Positions 34,729 through 44,465 of a stretch of 64,000 bases of DNA are shown here, piece by piece (the first letter of the stretch is position 1; each line of letters opens with the position of its first letter). Location of the stretch: contig OZ242189.1 of NCBI GenBank assembly GCA_965205725.1, forward strand, positions 1,860,001 to 1,924,000, in the 5' to 3' direction. The DNA is from G965205725 sp965205725. GTDB lineage: Bacteria > Pseudomonadota > Gammaproteobacteria > Pseudomonadales > Halieaceae. The position numbers were made by a program, and so were the translations under genes. Under the pieces are notes generated by a model. It saw only the letters and a program-made list of their open reading frames with translations, was not told the origin of the DNA and searched no databases.

Positions 34729-36746
34729 CGGACGGTAGCTCGCGGTGGCAGGCGATGCCAACGGCAGATATTGACTGGCGGAACCAAACTCCAATATCCC
34801 GTCAGTTCGGCGATGTTTACTATTCCCGGCATGCAGGTCTAAGCGAGAGCAGGCACGTATTTCTCGATGGCAGCGGCCTGCCACAAGCCTGGCTGGATAA
34901 GGGCTTGAGGGAAGCAAAAATGTGTACCATTGCTGAAACGGGCTTCGGCAGTGGATTGAACTTCCTGGTGACCTGGCAAGCGTGGCAGCGTTCACGCGCA
35001 GAGCAGCACTGCCCCAACTTGTATTTCATATCGATTGAAAAACACCCTCTGCGACTCGCTGACCTGGTAGCTGCCTTAAGTCCATGGCAGGAACTCAGCC
35101 AACTGACAGAAGCGCTAGTACAAAACTACCCTCCTCCCACGCCCGGTAGGCATCGACTGCTATTCGAAGAGGGGGCTGTTATCTTGGATCTCATCTATGC
35201 CGATGTCATACCAGCGCTACAAGAACTGGAACGCAGCCCCAGTCTGACGATAGATCATTGGTACCTCGACGGTTTCTCTCCGAGCAAGAATCCGGCTATG
35301 TGGAACGAGCAACTCTATCAATCCATGGCACAACTCGGCCGCAATGGAACCAGTTTTACCACATTTACCGCCGCTGGACGTGTTCGCCGAGGCCTGCGAG
35401 CAGTCGGCTTTGAGGTCGAAAAGCGGCCGGGGTTTGGTCAAAAACGAGAGATGTTGAGAGGGACACTAATACAGCGCCAAAAATTAACGCCTGCTAAGGC
35501 ACCACAATGGCATCTGTCGAGCAACAAGTCTGCACCCAGCGAACAGTATGCCGTTGTCATTGGCGCTGGTCTTGCTGGTGCAAGCATTGCCAATGCACTG
35601 GCCCGACGTCACTGGAACGTTGAAGTTCTGGATCAAGCGCAAATCGCCAGCGCTGGTTCAGGCAATCAGCAAGGTATTCTTTTCACGCGGCTGTCTCATC
35701 GCACGTCGGCACTCAATAGTTTCTCAATCGAGAGTTATTGTTTTGCCCTGCGTCACTACCGCGACCTGTTTAACCGAAAGTTGCTCACTCCTGGTATAGA
35801 TGGAGAGTTCTGTGGCGCACTACATCTCCTGGATGATTTCCAGGCAGACAATGATTTTGCCGCCACTCTGAGCAGTCTTCCAGAGCTCGCAACCTATCTC
35901 GACACTCAAAAGGCTACAGCCGTTAGTGGTATTGAACACTGTCCGCCGGGGCTATTTTTTGACCAGGCCGGCTGGCTCAACCCGCCGTCGGTTTGTCGCG
36001 CTCTGTTGAGCAGCGATAATATTGATGTGCGAGAAAATATGGGACCTCTAAAAATCTCCCAGCAGGGAAATCTCTGGTCGATCCTGGACTCGTCTGAACG
36101 CATCATAGCCAGTGCCGAGACGCTAATTATTGCCGGCGGTACTGACAGCGCATTGCACTCCCCGCTGAGTTGGCTGCCGCTCCAAGCAGTCAGGGGTCAG
36201 GTAACGCACCTCCCCAGTCGAGGAAATTTGCAAAAGCTGCAAACCGTTATCTGCCACGAGGGTTATGTGGCCCCGCCCGTGCAGGAATATCATTGTATCG
36301 GCGCGACCTTCGATGTGGGCGACCTGGAAACACAGGAGAAAACCAGCTCACATCTGGAGAACATACAGCGTCTGGAGTCAGCACTCGGAATTGATCTACA
36401 AACAAGCACCGACCTGGAACAAGTGGAGGGGCGTGTTGGTTTCCGCTGCGCCAGTCCAGATTACTTACCAATCGTGGGGCCAGTGCCGGAATACAGCGCT
36501 TTTGTGGAGCACTTGGGTGGCCTTAGAAATAGCGCCAAGCAACATCGAAGTGAACCCGGCTGCTACCTGAAGGGCCTCTTCGTCACCACAGCCCACGGGT
36601 CCAGGGGTCTGACCTCAACGCCACTGACTGCTGAGCTACTCGCTGCACAAATCTGCGCGGAGCCATTCCCTTTTGACACCCCACTATTACAGGCTGTTTC
36701 ACCTGCCCGATTCATCATCCGCGACCTGATTCGCAATCGGGTTTAG
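34725..36746 (+). CDS. mnmC: Bifunctional tRNA mnm5U34 biosynthesis protein MnmC
   Basis: A 673-residue two-domain enzyme. The N-terminal methyltransferase domain has the SAM motif AETGFGSGLNFL and the YLDGFSPSKNPAMW block. The C-terminal FAD oxidase domain has VVIGAGLAGASIANALARR and further FAD/substrate blocks. It performs the last two steps of mnm5(s2)U34 formation in tRNA. GTG at 34725 is used here, sharing bases with the preceding frame's TGA; the family starts about there. Confidence 0.95.
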   Translation: MTDGSSRWQAMPTADIDWRNQTPISRQFGDVYYSRHAGLSESRHVFLDGSGLPQAWLDKGLREAKMCTIAETGFGSGLNFLVTWQAWQRSRAEQHCPNLYFISIEKHPLRLADLVAALSPWQELSQLTEALVQNYPPPTPGRHRLLFEEGAVILDLIYADVIPALQELERSPSLTIDHWYLDGFSPSKNPAMWNEQLYQSMAQLGRNGTSFTTFTAAGRVRRGLRAVGFEVEKRPGFGQKREMLRGTLIQRQKLTPAKAPQWHLSSNKSAPSEQYAVVIGAGLAGASIANALARRHWNVEVLDQAQIASAGSGNQQGILFTRLSHRTSALNSFSIESYCFALRHYRDLFNRKLLTPGIDGEFCGALHLLDDFQADNDFAATLSSLPELATYLDTQKATAVSGIEHCPPGLFFDQAGWLNPPSVCRALLSSDNIDVRENMGPLKISQQGNLWSILDSSERIIASAETLIIAGGTDSALHSPLSWLPLQAVRGQVTHLPSRGNLQKLQTVICHEGYVAPPVQEYHCIGATFDVGDLETQEKTSSHLENIQRLESALGIDLQTSTDLEQVEGRVGFRCASPDYLPIVGPVPEYSAFVEHLGGLRNSAKQHRSEPGCYLKGLFVTTAHGSRGLTSTPLTAELLAAQICAEPFPFDTPLLQAVSPARFIIRDLIRNRV

Positions 36747-36773
36747 GCTAGAATGGCCGCCTTCTAACATGAA

Positions 36774-39728
36774 GTGGACATCTGGATGACACAGGCTCAA
36801 CAGCCACACCCCGCTTTCGAATCAATTCGCAGCGAGCACATAGACTCATTGAACCTGCAAGTCGAGCAGTTTAAACACAGTCGCACGGGCGCCATGCATT
36901 ATCATCTGGCTTCGGAAAATAACGAGAACGTTTTTCTGGTTGCATTGCGAACAGTGCCCCACGATTCAACAGGTGTTGCACACATTCTGGAGCACACCGC
37001 CCTCTGCGGTAGCGAACGCTTTCCCGTACGCGACCCATTTTTTATGATGCTGCGACGATCACTCAACACCTTCATGAACGCATTTACTAGCAGCGACTGG
37101 ACTGCCTATCCGTTCGCCAGCCAGAACCGGAAAGATTTCGGCAATCTACTGGATGTGTACCTGGACGCTGTATTCTTTTCTCGACTAGACCCAATGGATT
37201 TCGCTCAGGAAGGTCATCGCCTGGAATTTGCCGACCCGAAAGACCCGAATTCAGAACTGGTGTTTAAAGGGGTTGTGTTCAATGAAATGAAAGGAGCGAT
37301 GAGTTCAATTGCCAGTACACTCTGGCAAACACTCTGCAGCCACTTATTCCCCAGCACTACTTACCACTACAATAGCGGTGGCGACCCCGAGGCAATACCA
37401 GATCTGGACTATCAACAACTACAAAATTTCTACCGTAGTCATTATCACCCCAGCAACGCCATATTCATGACCTTTGGCGATATTCCCGCTACAGAACATC
37501 ATAGTGTTTTTGAAGAGAGGGCATTGCATCGTTTCGAGTCGCTCGACGAAATCATTGCCGTCCCCCTGGAAAAGCGCCTCAACACACCCTTAAAGGTTAC
37601 TGAGTCCTATGCTTTTGATGATGCGGGCGGTACCGACAACAAGACGCATATCGTTCTGGCCTGGTTGCTGGGTGAAAGCACAGACCTCGAACAACTCCTG
37701 GAGGCGCAATTGTTGTCGAGTGTCTTGCTGGATAATAGTGCCTCACCACTACAGCAGTTATTGGAAACAAGCGATTTGGGACAGGCTCCCTCACCTCTTT
37801 GCGGCCTTGAGGATTCGATGCGCGAGCTGGTTTTCGTCTGTGGACTGGAAGGCAGCGAGGCCGAGCACGCTGATCTGCTGGAGCAGCAAATTCTCAGCGT
37901 CGTTGAAGAAACCGCTAACAATGGAGTTGAATTCGAGCGCCTCGACGCTGTACTGCATCAACTAGAACTGGCCCAGAGGGAAGTTAGCGGCGACAGCTAC
38001 CCCTATGGTCTGCAACTTATACTGACAGCGCTGGGGTGTGCGACACACTATAGCGACCCAATAGCTGTACTGAATCTGGACCCAGTTCTTGAGACACTGC
38101 GGGATAGAATACAAAATCCCGACTACATAAAAGGTCTGGCGCAATCACTGCTGCTCGATAACAAACATCGCGTGCGTCTTGTAATGACACCAGACCAGCA
38201 ACTCTCGTCCCAACGGCAGCAAGCAGAGGCATCGAGATTAGCAAATATCAAAGCAGACCTCAGCGACGACGACAAGCAAGGTATTGTTGTTCTTGCCAGG
38301 AAACTCGCTGACCGTCAGGAACAAACGGACGACGAAAGCATATTGCCGAAAGTAGGCCTGGAGGATGTTCCAGCGCAAATTCCCGACTTGTCGCCCACCT
38401 TACTCAGCAAAGGCTCCGCAACATTGACAACCTACAAACAGGGCACCAATGGCATTGTGTATCAACAGGCCCTGGCACCGCTGCCGGACATGGACGCCAA
38501 GCTACAAGCGCTGTTGCCCTACTACAGCAATGCACTGACCGAGTTGGGGCTGGGAGAGCAGGACTATTTAACTGTACAGGACCGCCAGTCTGCGACCTGT
38601 GGCAGTATCAACGCTTTCACCAACATGCGCAGCAGCTCCAATGATGTTCAGAAGGTATCTGCTTACCTGGTAATGTCCTCTAAAGCCCTGCGGCGTAACC
38701 AGCAGGCACAAACTCAATTGATGCGCGACACACTTGAGAGAGTCAGGTTTGACGAATTGGACCGATTGCGAGAGTTGGTATCTCAGCAGCGTGCACGCAG
38801 AGAGCAATCAGTCACTGGCAACGGTCACGGCCTGGCAATAGCGGCAGCGTGTGCCGGCATGAGTCCATCCGCCCTGCTTGGTCACCAGCTTTCTGGGCTC
38901 GAGGGTATTAGAACCTGCAAAAGCCTGGACGAATCACTCAAAGATAGCTCTAAACTCGAACAATTTGCTGCAAACCTGGCTGAACTTCACGAACGAGTAC
39001 TTAACTCATCTTTTCAATTTCTGACTATTGCCGACGGCGACGAGGCAGATCCCTTCGCGCAGCAAACGCTGAACTTGTGGCAGGGATTTGCTGGCACAAT
39101 GGCTGACCATGCAAGCTTCAGCCCGGCACCTATCAGGGAATCACGCAGGGAAATCTGGGTCACTAACACTCAGGTGAATTTTTGCGCGCAAGCCTTTCCC
39201 ACAGTGGCAATGGACCACCCTGATGCAGCAGCGCTGACCATTTTGGGTGGTTTTCTTCGCAATGGATTTTTACACCGAGCCATCCGCGAACAGGGTGGTG
39301 CATACGGTGGTGGAGCCTCGCAAGACTCCAACACAGGTTCCTTTCGCTTCTTCTCCTATCGCGACCCTCGCATGCAGGAAACCATTTCCGATTTCGGCGC
39401 CTCGGTAGAGTGGATGCTAAACGAGGTCCACAGCAGTGACTTGCTTGAGCAGGCCATACTTGGAGTTATCAGTACCCTCGACAAACCCAGCTCTCCTGCT
39501 GGCGAAGCAAAACAGCATTTTCACAACAGCCTGTTTGGTCACGATCACCTTAAGCGAACTGAATTCAGGCAGAGAATTCTGGATCAAAAAATCGGAGATT
39601 TATACAGGGTGACAAAAACCTATTTAGTACCTGAATCAGCGAGCACTGCTATCGTTACAAGTCAGTCAGGTTTGGATCAGACACACAACCTGGTGGAAGA
39701 GTTGGGACTCACGAGCATTCAGTTGTAA
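36774..39728 (+). CDS. M16-family zinc metalloprotease (PreP-like)
   Basis: A 984-residue insulinase-superfamily protease. The inverted zinc-binding motif HILEH is in VAHILEHTALCGSERFPVRDPF, near residue 74, with the following glutamate in the VVFNEMKGAMSS region. The four M16 domains fit the presequence protease (M16C) family, which degrades small peptides. No signal peptide is seen, so it is probably cytoplasmic. Start could be the GTG at 36774 or the ATG at 36786. The same frame stays open for 85 codons after its TAA. Confidence 0.9.
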   Translation: MDIWMTQAQQPHPAFESIRSEHIDSLNLQVEQFKHSRTGAMHYHLASENNENVFLVALRTVPHDSTGVAHILEHTALCGSERFPVRDPFFMMLRRSLNTFMNAFTSSDWTAYPFASQNRKDFGNLLDVYLDAVFFSRLDPMDFAQEGHRLEFADPKDPNSELVFKGVVFNEMKGAMSSIASTLWQTLCSHLFPSTTYHYNSGGDPEAIPDLDYQQLQNFYRSHYHPSNAIFMTFGDIPATEHHSVFEERALHRFESLDEIIAVPLEKRLNTPLKVTESYAFDDAGGTDNKTHIVLAWLLGESTDLEQLLEAQLLSSVLLDNSASPLQQLLETSDLGQAPSPLCGLEDSMRELVFVCGLEGSEAEHADLLEQQILSVVEETANNGVEFERLDAVLHQLELAQREVSGDSYPYGLQLILTALGCATHYSDPIAVLNLDPVLETLRDRIQNPDYIKGLAQSLLLDNKHRVRLVMTPDQQLSSQRQQAEASRLANIKADLSDDDKQGIVVLARKLADRQEQTDDESILPKVGLEDVPAQIPDLSPTLLSKGSATLTTYKQGTNGIVYQQALAPLPDMDAKLQALLPYYSNALTELGLGEQDYLTVQDRQSATCGSINAFTNMRSSSNDVQKVSAYLVMSSKALRRNQQAQTQLMRDTLERVRFDELDRLRELVSQQRARREQSVTGNGHGLAIAAACAGMSPSALLGHQLSGLEGIRTCKSLDESLKDSSKLEQFAANLAELHERVLNSSFQFLTIADGDEADPFAQQTLNLWQGFAGTMADHASFSPAPIRESRREIWVTNTQVNFCAQAFPTVAMDHPDAAALTILGGFLRNGFLHRAIREQGGAYGGGASQDSNTGSFRFFSYRDPRMQETISDFGASVEWMLNEVHSSDLLEQAILGVISTLDKPSSPAGEAKQHFHNSLFGHDHLKRTEFRQRILDQKIGDLYRVTKTYLVPESASTAIVTSQSGLDQTHNLVEELGLTSIQL

Positions 39729-39978
39729 AGTTCAAAGGACAGTACCTGCACTCAGTCTGCGGGAAGACTGGCGGGAATCCCTGCATTCGCTCTCACTGCG
39801 AAAGCCAGAATCAGGGAAACTGGTGACCAGGGGCTGGAACTGTCGGCTGCCAGGCAAGCCGTAAAGAAACACTGCGGAGAAATAGGCGCACAAAGCTGTA
39901 CCACTGGACTCTGTATCGGGATTAGCCTGCCTCGGGCCTGGGCAGCACAGGTCGATACCTCGGTGAAGACCCAGGAGA
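39729..39978 (+). other. Gap between M16 protease and recX
   Basis: Following the protease TAA, the same frame is open to 39978 without a start codon that looks used (AFALTAKARIRETGDQGLE, then a cysteine-rich segment). I recognise no family. It may be the worn end of a lost gene or chance. Confidence 0.3.
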
Positions 39979-40431
39979 TTACTCGATAGCTAGCGCATAA
40001 CTTGAGAAATCACCAGAAAAACCCCGGTATTGTAAAAAGCGTAATTGTTTGCTTTTTTCTTTAAAGTCTTCTGGTATTGCCGGACCAAATTTCTTTAGCC
40101 GAGTGTCTCGGGCCAGCTCGTACCAGTCTGTATCACAGGTCTCAAATGCAAGTTGAATGCGGTCGTTATCAGCCCCCTTCTGCCGCAACTCCAGGCGTAT
40201 TCTCTCCGGCCCATAGCCGCGCCCACTACGCATGCGAACATAGCTGTCACAGTAGCGTTGATCAGATAGTAGCTTTTCCTCGATTAACTCATTCAGGGTC
40301 TGTGCGATGAGTGCCGGGTCATCAAATCGACGAGCGAGTTTCTGATTCAACTCTTGCCGCAGATGCTCTCTGCGAGAGAGCAGAGCCATTGCCATACAGC
40401 GAATATCATTGGGGTTAACGGGAGGAGTCAT
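39979..40431 (-). CDS. recX: Regulatory protein RecX
   Basis: RecX inhibits RecA filament growth. The 150-residue protein has the RecX pattern of three-helix repeats, with ALLSRREHLRQELNQKL, LIEEKLLSDQRYCDSYVRMRSGRGYGPERIRLELRQKG and a C-terminal KSKQLRFLQYRGFS. It lies 210 bp after recA on the same strand, the usual recA-recX order, so read-through from the SOS-regulated recA promoter is expected. Confidence 0.94.
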   Translation of the reverse strand: MTPPVNPNDIRCMAMALLSRREHLRQELNQKLARRFDDPALIAQTLNELIEEKLLSDQRYCDSYVRMRSGRGYGPERIRLELRQKGADNDRIQLAFETCDTDWYELARDTRLKKFGPAIPEDFKEKSKQLRFLQYRGFSGDFSSYALAIE

Positions 40432-40641
40432 ACTTCGGTATCCGTGACGGCCATATTAAAACGCAAAAAAAAGCGTGCCAAATGCGGGGGGAAATGGCAC
40501 GCAAATGCGCTAACGCCTGGATAGGGTACACCGGAACTCGTGGGATGAAAGACCGGCACAGCGCAAACAACGATAATCAGAGGCCATCGAGCGAGTTTTA
40601 TGACTCAGCCCTGTTTCGGGCCTACGCTTCAGCCCTACCCT

Positions 40642-41706
40642 TCAGCTCTCCTCTCCGACGGGGCTCGCATCAGCGAGGGTCGCTGCTTGCGCAGGATTCT
40701 CTTCCGACTTGGGCACTACGGTATTGAGCAACTGGGCTCGTATCTGGTCTTCAATTTCCTTGGCAATAGCGGGGTTCTCTTCCAGAAACTTTGCCGAATT
40801 GGCCTTACCCTGACCAATCTTATCTCCCTTATAGGCATACCAGGCGCCAGATTTATCGACCAAACCCTGCTTAACGCCCAGGTCGATAACTTCTCCCATA
40901 TGATAAATGCCCTTGCCGTACATAATCTGAAATTCAGCCTGTCTGAAAGGCGGTGAAACCTTGTTTTTCACTACCTTTACACGGGTTTCATTGCCAACAG
41001 CTTCGTCGCCATCCTTGACCGCACCTATACGACGTATATCCAAACGAACCGAGGAATAGAACTTCAGTGCATTACCGCCAGTCGTCGTTTCCGGGCTGCC
41101 AAACATCACGCCAATCTTCATACGAATCTGGTTGATAAAAATCACCGTGCTATTGGTTTGTTTAATAGTTGCAGTCAGCTTGCGCATCGCCTGGCTCAAC
41201 AGACGCGCCTGCAAACCGACATGAGAATCACCCATCTCCCCTTCTATTTCTGCTTTGGGTGTCAGTGCCGCGACTGAGTCAATAACCAGCACATCAACAG
41301 CGCCCGACCGAACCAGCATTTCAGTGACTTCTAGCGCCTGCTCTCCAGTATCCGGCTGGGAAACGATCAAATCGTCAATCTGCACGCCGAGCTTTTCAGC
41401 ATATAGAGGGTCCAGCGCGTGCTCAGCATCAATAAATGCGGCCGTACCGCCCACTTTTTGGGCCTCGGCGATAACCTGCAGAGTCAGCGTAGTTTTACCA
41501 GAAGATTCGGGGCCGTAGATCTCAACAATTCTGCCCCGCGGCAAACCACCGATACCAAGCGCGATATCCAGGCCCAGAGAGCCTGTAGATATCGAAGGGA
41601 TGGCTACCTGTTCGGTATCTCCCAGGCGCATCACCGTACCTTTGCCGAATTGGCGTTCTATTTGCCCCAAAGCTACATCGAGTGCTTTTCCTTTATTGGT
41701 ATCCAT
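40642..41706 (-). CDS. recA: Recombinase RecA
   Basis: A 354-residue RecA: Walker A GPESSGKTTL, VIDSVAALTPKAEIEGEMG with the Walker B and L1 region, LMRKLT-type L2 loop segments and the C-terminal acidic tail. It drives homologous recombination and LexA cleavage. A LexA box lies about 100 bp upstream. In Pseudomonas cinA precedes recA; here the upstream neighbour is instead a MITE and a transglutaminase. Confidence 0.98.
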   Translation of the reverse strand: MDTNKGKALDVALGQIERQFGKGTVMRLGDTEQVAIPSISTGSLGLDIALGIGGLPRGRIVEIYGPESSGKTTLTLQVIAEAQKVGGTAAFIDAEHALDPLYAEKLGVQIDDLIVSQPDTGEQALEVTEMLVRSGAVDVLVIDSVAALTPKAEIEGEMGDSHVGLQARLLSQAMRKLTATIKQTNSTVIFINQIRMKIGVMFGSPETTTGGNALKFYSSVRLDIRRIGAVKDGDEAVGNETRVKVVKNKVSPPFRQAEFQIMYGKGIYHMGEVIDLGVKQGLVDKSGAWYAYKGDKIGQGKANSAKFLEENPAIAKEIEDQIRAQLLNTVVPKSEENPAQAATLADASPVGEES

Positions 41707-41806
41707 AACTCACTCCTTTTGTGTGGTCGACATCACCGCCGTGAGTGACCAGAACTCGCTACAGGTGGTTGGCCTGGTGGCCGCAGGAAATCATCTGCGC
41801 GAAGTA

Positions 41807-41822
41807 CTGTATATGTAACCAG
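41807..41822 (-). promoter_or_regulatory. LexA box of recA
   Basis: CTGTATATGTAACCAG has CTG and CAG separated by ten bases with an AT-rich centre, matching the gammaproteobacterial SOS box, and lies about 100 bp upstream of the recA start. MITE copy D begins 60 bp further upstream. Confidence 0.85.
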
Positions 41823-41882
41823 TATTCAGCTTGAGACGCAACCCCCTTATTAGATTTTTTTTAATCTTTTTCGATCACTAGT

Positions 41883-42056
41883 GAGACCTTTGCACGGAAG
41901 ATGATGTCGCTTTCAGGCCAAGCAAACCCACGCAATGAGGGAGTTTATGGGTATCAATGACCGATTGAGTACGATTTTACCAACCGTAGGCGCTTTTAGG
42001 CGATGCTTTTAGGCAACGACAGCGGGCAGGTGAAATGGCTTTCGTGCAAAGGTCTC
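41883..42056. mobile_element. MITE copy D (174 bp)
   Basis: The longest copy: GAGACCTTTGCACGGAAGATG at the left, CTTTCGTGCAAAGGTCTC at the right, with an internal partial duplication (CGCTTTTAGGCGATGCTTTTAGG). Flanks are ACTAG plus T on the left and ACTAG on the right, a slightly imperfect duplication. It ends one base from the stop codon (42058-42060) of the transglutaminase gene. Confidence 0.9.
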
Positions 42057-42057
42057 A

Positions 42058-43083
42058 CTAGAAATTTACAGCCGCGCTTAGGGCAGCAGGAGCTACATTC
42101 TGGTAAGTAAAACTACGATCCTCCTTGCCGCGCCAGCGTTTCCCATTCACTTCGATGTGTGGATAGATAAAGTAATTCAGGGGCTGATCCTGATGACCAT
42201 CGCCCAATTGCAGGTCGCGCCCCGTAGAAAAATGAATGCGGTCGAGAGGGTGACTACCATAAAAATAGTCGCGCTTTTCCGGATGCTTGAAAGCCTCGCT
42301 GGCATCGATTGGGAACCAACCCAGTCCTGGCAAATAATATTGTGCCCAGCAGTGATAGCCGTTAATTTTGCCGGAGCTTCGATCACCCGGAACGGTAAAG
42401 CCAATCTCGAAGCGCGCTGGAATATTGACCGTTCGCCCCAGGGAAATAAGCAGCGCGTGAAAATCTGTGCAGTTACCATAGCGCTCGTTACACGCCCAGT
42501 AGGTATCTCCATTGCCCCATCCAGTGCCAACCTTTTTATACTCTACGTTGTCCACAACCCAGTCATAGATTGTTCTCGCCATGACGCTTGAGTCCTCATT
42601 CTGCGCCTGATCGCGCACTTCCTTCAAAATCGGCTGCAGTATTGGATGATCAACCAAAACCCGAGAGTTGCTGCCCAAAAACAGGGCCAACCGCTCCCGC
42701 TCATTTGCGCTCAGCGCCGGTACGGGCGCATCGACAACCATGCGAGCACCGCGCCTCTCAACCGTTGTTTCAATTGAAACTTCAAGGAGCTGGCCGTCAC
42801 CATCTGGCAAGCTGCCATGCCAGTAGCGATTGCCATAGACAGGTTCAACTTCAACCTGCCCTGGGATAGAGGCATTTATAACCTCAGTCAGCACAACTTG
42901 CTGCTCGGTTTGGGTCGCAAGCGGAATAAACACATGCACAGGGCCTGAGCCAGATTTCGGTAACTCGGCACTGACCTGGTATTCAAAACTAAACAGTCGT
43001 GAAGCTGCCTGCTCCGCAACGCTCACCGGAGAACAGACAACCAGGGTAAAGAACAAACGGCTAAAGACAAACTGACGAGACAT
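42058..43083 (-). CDS. Transglutaminase-like periplasmic protein
   Basis: A 341-residue protein with a signal peptide (MSRQFVFSRLFFTLVVCSPVSVAE), a beta-rich N-terminal domain and a transglutaminase core. The catalytic triad candidates are Cys in RYGNCTDFHALLISLGR, His in YHCWAQYYLPGLGW and Asp in WFPIDASEA. Such proteins are papain-fold hydrolases or peptidases, exported here. The ATG at 43083 is chosen because it starts the signal peptide; an upstream in-frame start would add 49 unrelated residues. The stop TAG lies in the target repeat of MITE D. Confidence 0.87.
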   Translation of the reverse strand: MSRQFVFSRLFFTLVVCSPVSVAEQAASRLFSFEYQVSAELPKSGSGPVHVFIPLATQTEQQVVLTEVINASIPGQVEVEPVYGNRYWHGSLPDGDGQLLEVSIETTVERRGARMVVDAPVPALSANERERLALFLGSNSRVLVDHPILQPILKEVRDQAQNEDSSVMARTIYDWVVDNVEYKKVGTGWGNGDTYWACNERYGNCTDFHALLISLGRTVNIPARFEIGFTVPGDRSSGKINGYHCWAQYYLPGLGWFPIDASEAFKHPEKRDYFYGSHPLDRIHFSTGRDLQLGDGHQDQPLNYFIYPHIEVNGKRWRGKEDRSFTYQNVAPAALSAAVNF

Positions 43084-43187
43084 ACAATAAAGATCCAATG
43101 ACCGATAAATACAGCCCCAAATAATACCGGCACTGGCGGCATATACCACTACAATAAGCCTACTTTTTGTTAGCGTGAGAACACCCT

Positions 43188-44180
43188 GTGGCCGATGTAA
43201 TGTTCCGTTTCGATATGCGCCAGCCTGCAATGTGCAGCGCTTCTAAAGCAGACATGTACCACGCAGCTATCGACATGGCCGCCTGGGGCGAAAATAACGG
43301 CTTCGCCAGTGCCCATTTGTCCGAGCACCATGGCTCAGAAGACAACTATTGCCCTTCTCCGCTGGTACTGGCCGGGGCAATCGCCAGCCGCACCAGCCAG
43401 CTTCGGCTATTCATATCCGCACTCATTGCACCGCTACACGATCCTGTGCAACTGGCAGAGGACCTGTCGGTACTCGACATCATCAGCCGCGGCCGGGTCA
43501 TTCCAATTCTCAGCGGCGGATATCGCGCTGAAGAATTTGCAGCGGTTGGCAAGACGCTAAAGGATCGCAAACAATACATGGACGAAATTGGCCCGTTCCT
43601 GAAAAGAGCCTGGCGCGGTGAAACCTTTGAGCACCAGGGGCGCACCATCACCATCAAGCCAACCCCGCACACCGAGCCACGACCGATGATACTCATGGGC
43701 GGCAGCTCCAAACCGGCTGCCCGCCGCGCCGCCGAGCACGCGGATTTCTTTATTCCTTCGGGGCCAGAGATTTTTGAGTACTACCGGGAAGAACTGAAAA
43801 AGCACGGCAAACCAGATCCGGGGCCGATGCCTAACGCTCCGTCTACCTGCACCTACGTTGCTGAAAATCCGGACGAGTACTGGGATAAAATCGCAGTGCA
43901 TGTACAGCACGAAACCAATATCTACGCACGTTGGGCGGAACAAGCCGAAGTATTCAGCCCCTATAAGCACTACGACAATACTGACGATTTAAGGGCTTCT
44001 GGCGCCTACAAAGTACTAACGCCGCAACAGGTTATTGACGATGTCCGCGAGATGATGGCTGCACAACCTTTGATGTTTCACCCCTTGTGCGGCGGCATAC
44101 ACCCAAACCTGGGCTGGCAGAGCCTGCACCTATTTGCTGAACAAGTACTGCCCACTCTACAGGCTGAAAATTTAGTCTAG
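43188..44180 (+). CDS. LLM-class flavin-dependent oxidoreductase
   Basis: A 330-residue bacterial luciferase-like TIM-barrel protein: AAWGENNGFASAHLSEHHG near the N-terminus, AIASRTSQLRLFISALIAPLHDPVQLAEDLSVLDIISRGR, the family's most conserved block, and RPMILMGGSS. It should use FMNH2 or F420-type cofactor to oxidise an unknown substrate. It starts at a GTG 104 bp from the divergent transglutaminase gene. The 285 bp that follow hold only a weak minus-strand frame. Confidence 0.9.
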   Translation: MADVMFRFDMRQPAMCSASKADMYHAAIDMAAWGENNGFASAHLSEHHGSEDNYCPSPLVLAGAIASRTSQLRLFISALIAPLHDPVQLAEDLSVLDIISRGRVIPILSGGYRAEEFAAVGKTLKDRKQYMDEIGPFLKRAWRGETFEHQGRTITIKPTPHTEPRPMILMGGSSKPAARRAAEHADFFIPSGPEIFEYYREELKKHGKPDPGPMPNAPSTCTYVAENPDEYWDKIAVHVQHETNIYARWAEQAEVFSPYKHYDNTDDLRASGAYKVLTPQQVIDDVREMMAAQPLMFHPLCGGIHPNLGWQSLHLFAEQVLPTLQAENLV

Positions 44181-44465
44181 GTGCCTGTCGGAGTTAACCG
44201 TTCCCAGCGAGGGGAAGCATTAATCCATCCACCGGTACCGCGTCGAGCAGAGACAACATCTCAGGCTCTCCGAGTCAGTGTTGATTGGCGCTATTGAGCA
44301 TGGCGGCTTTTCCCCGTCAGTCTGCACATTAAAAACCCGGCTGGCACCAGTCAGTTGTTGAGTTGCATAATCGCCCAACAGTGCCAACAGATTTGGAGCC
44401 ACAGGACTCGCGGCCATTCCTGGCATTGCTGCGCGACGCATTCGCGCGCCACTGTCAGCGGTCAA

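Noticed and set aside
44220..44465. 81-codon minus-strand frame after the NAD(P)-binding protein gene
   Set aside because: No family motifs, a biased composition and no good ribosome site; kept only as a note.
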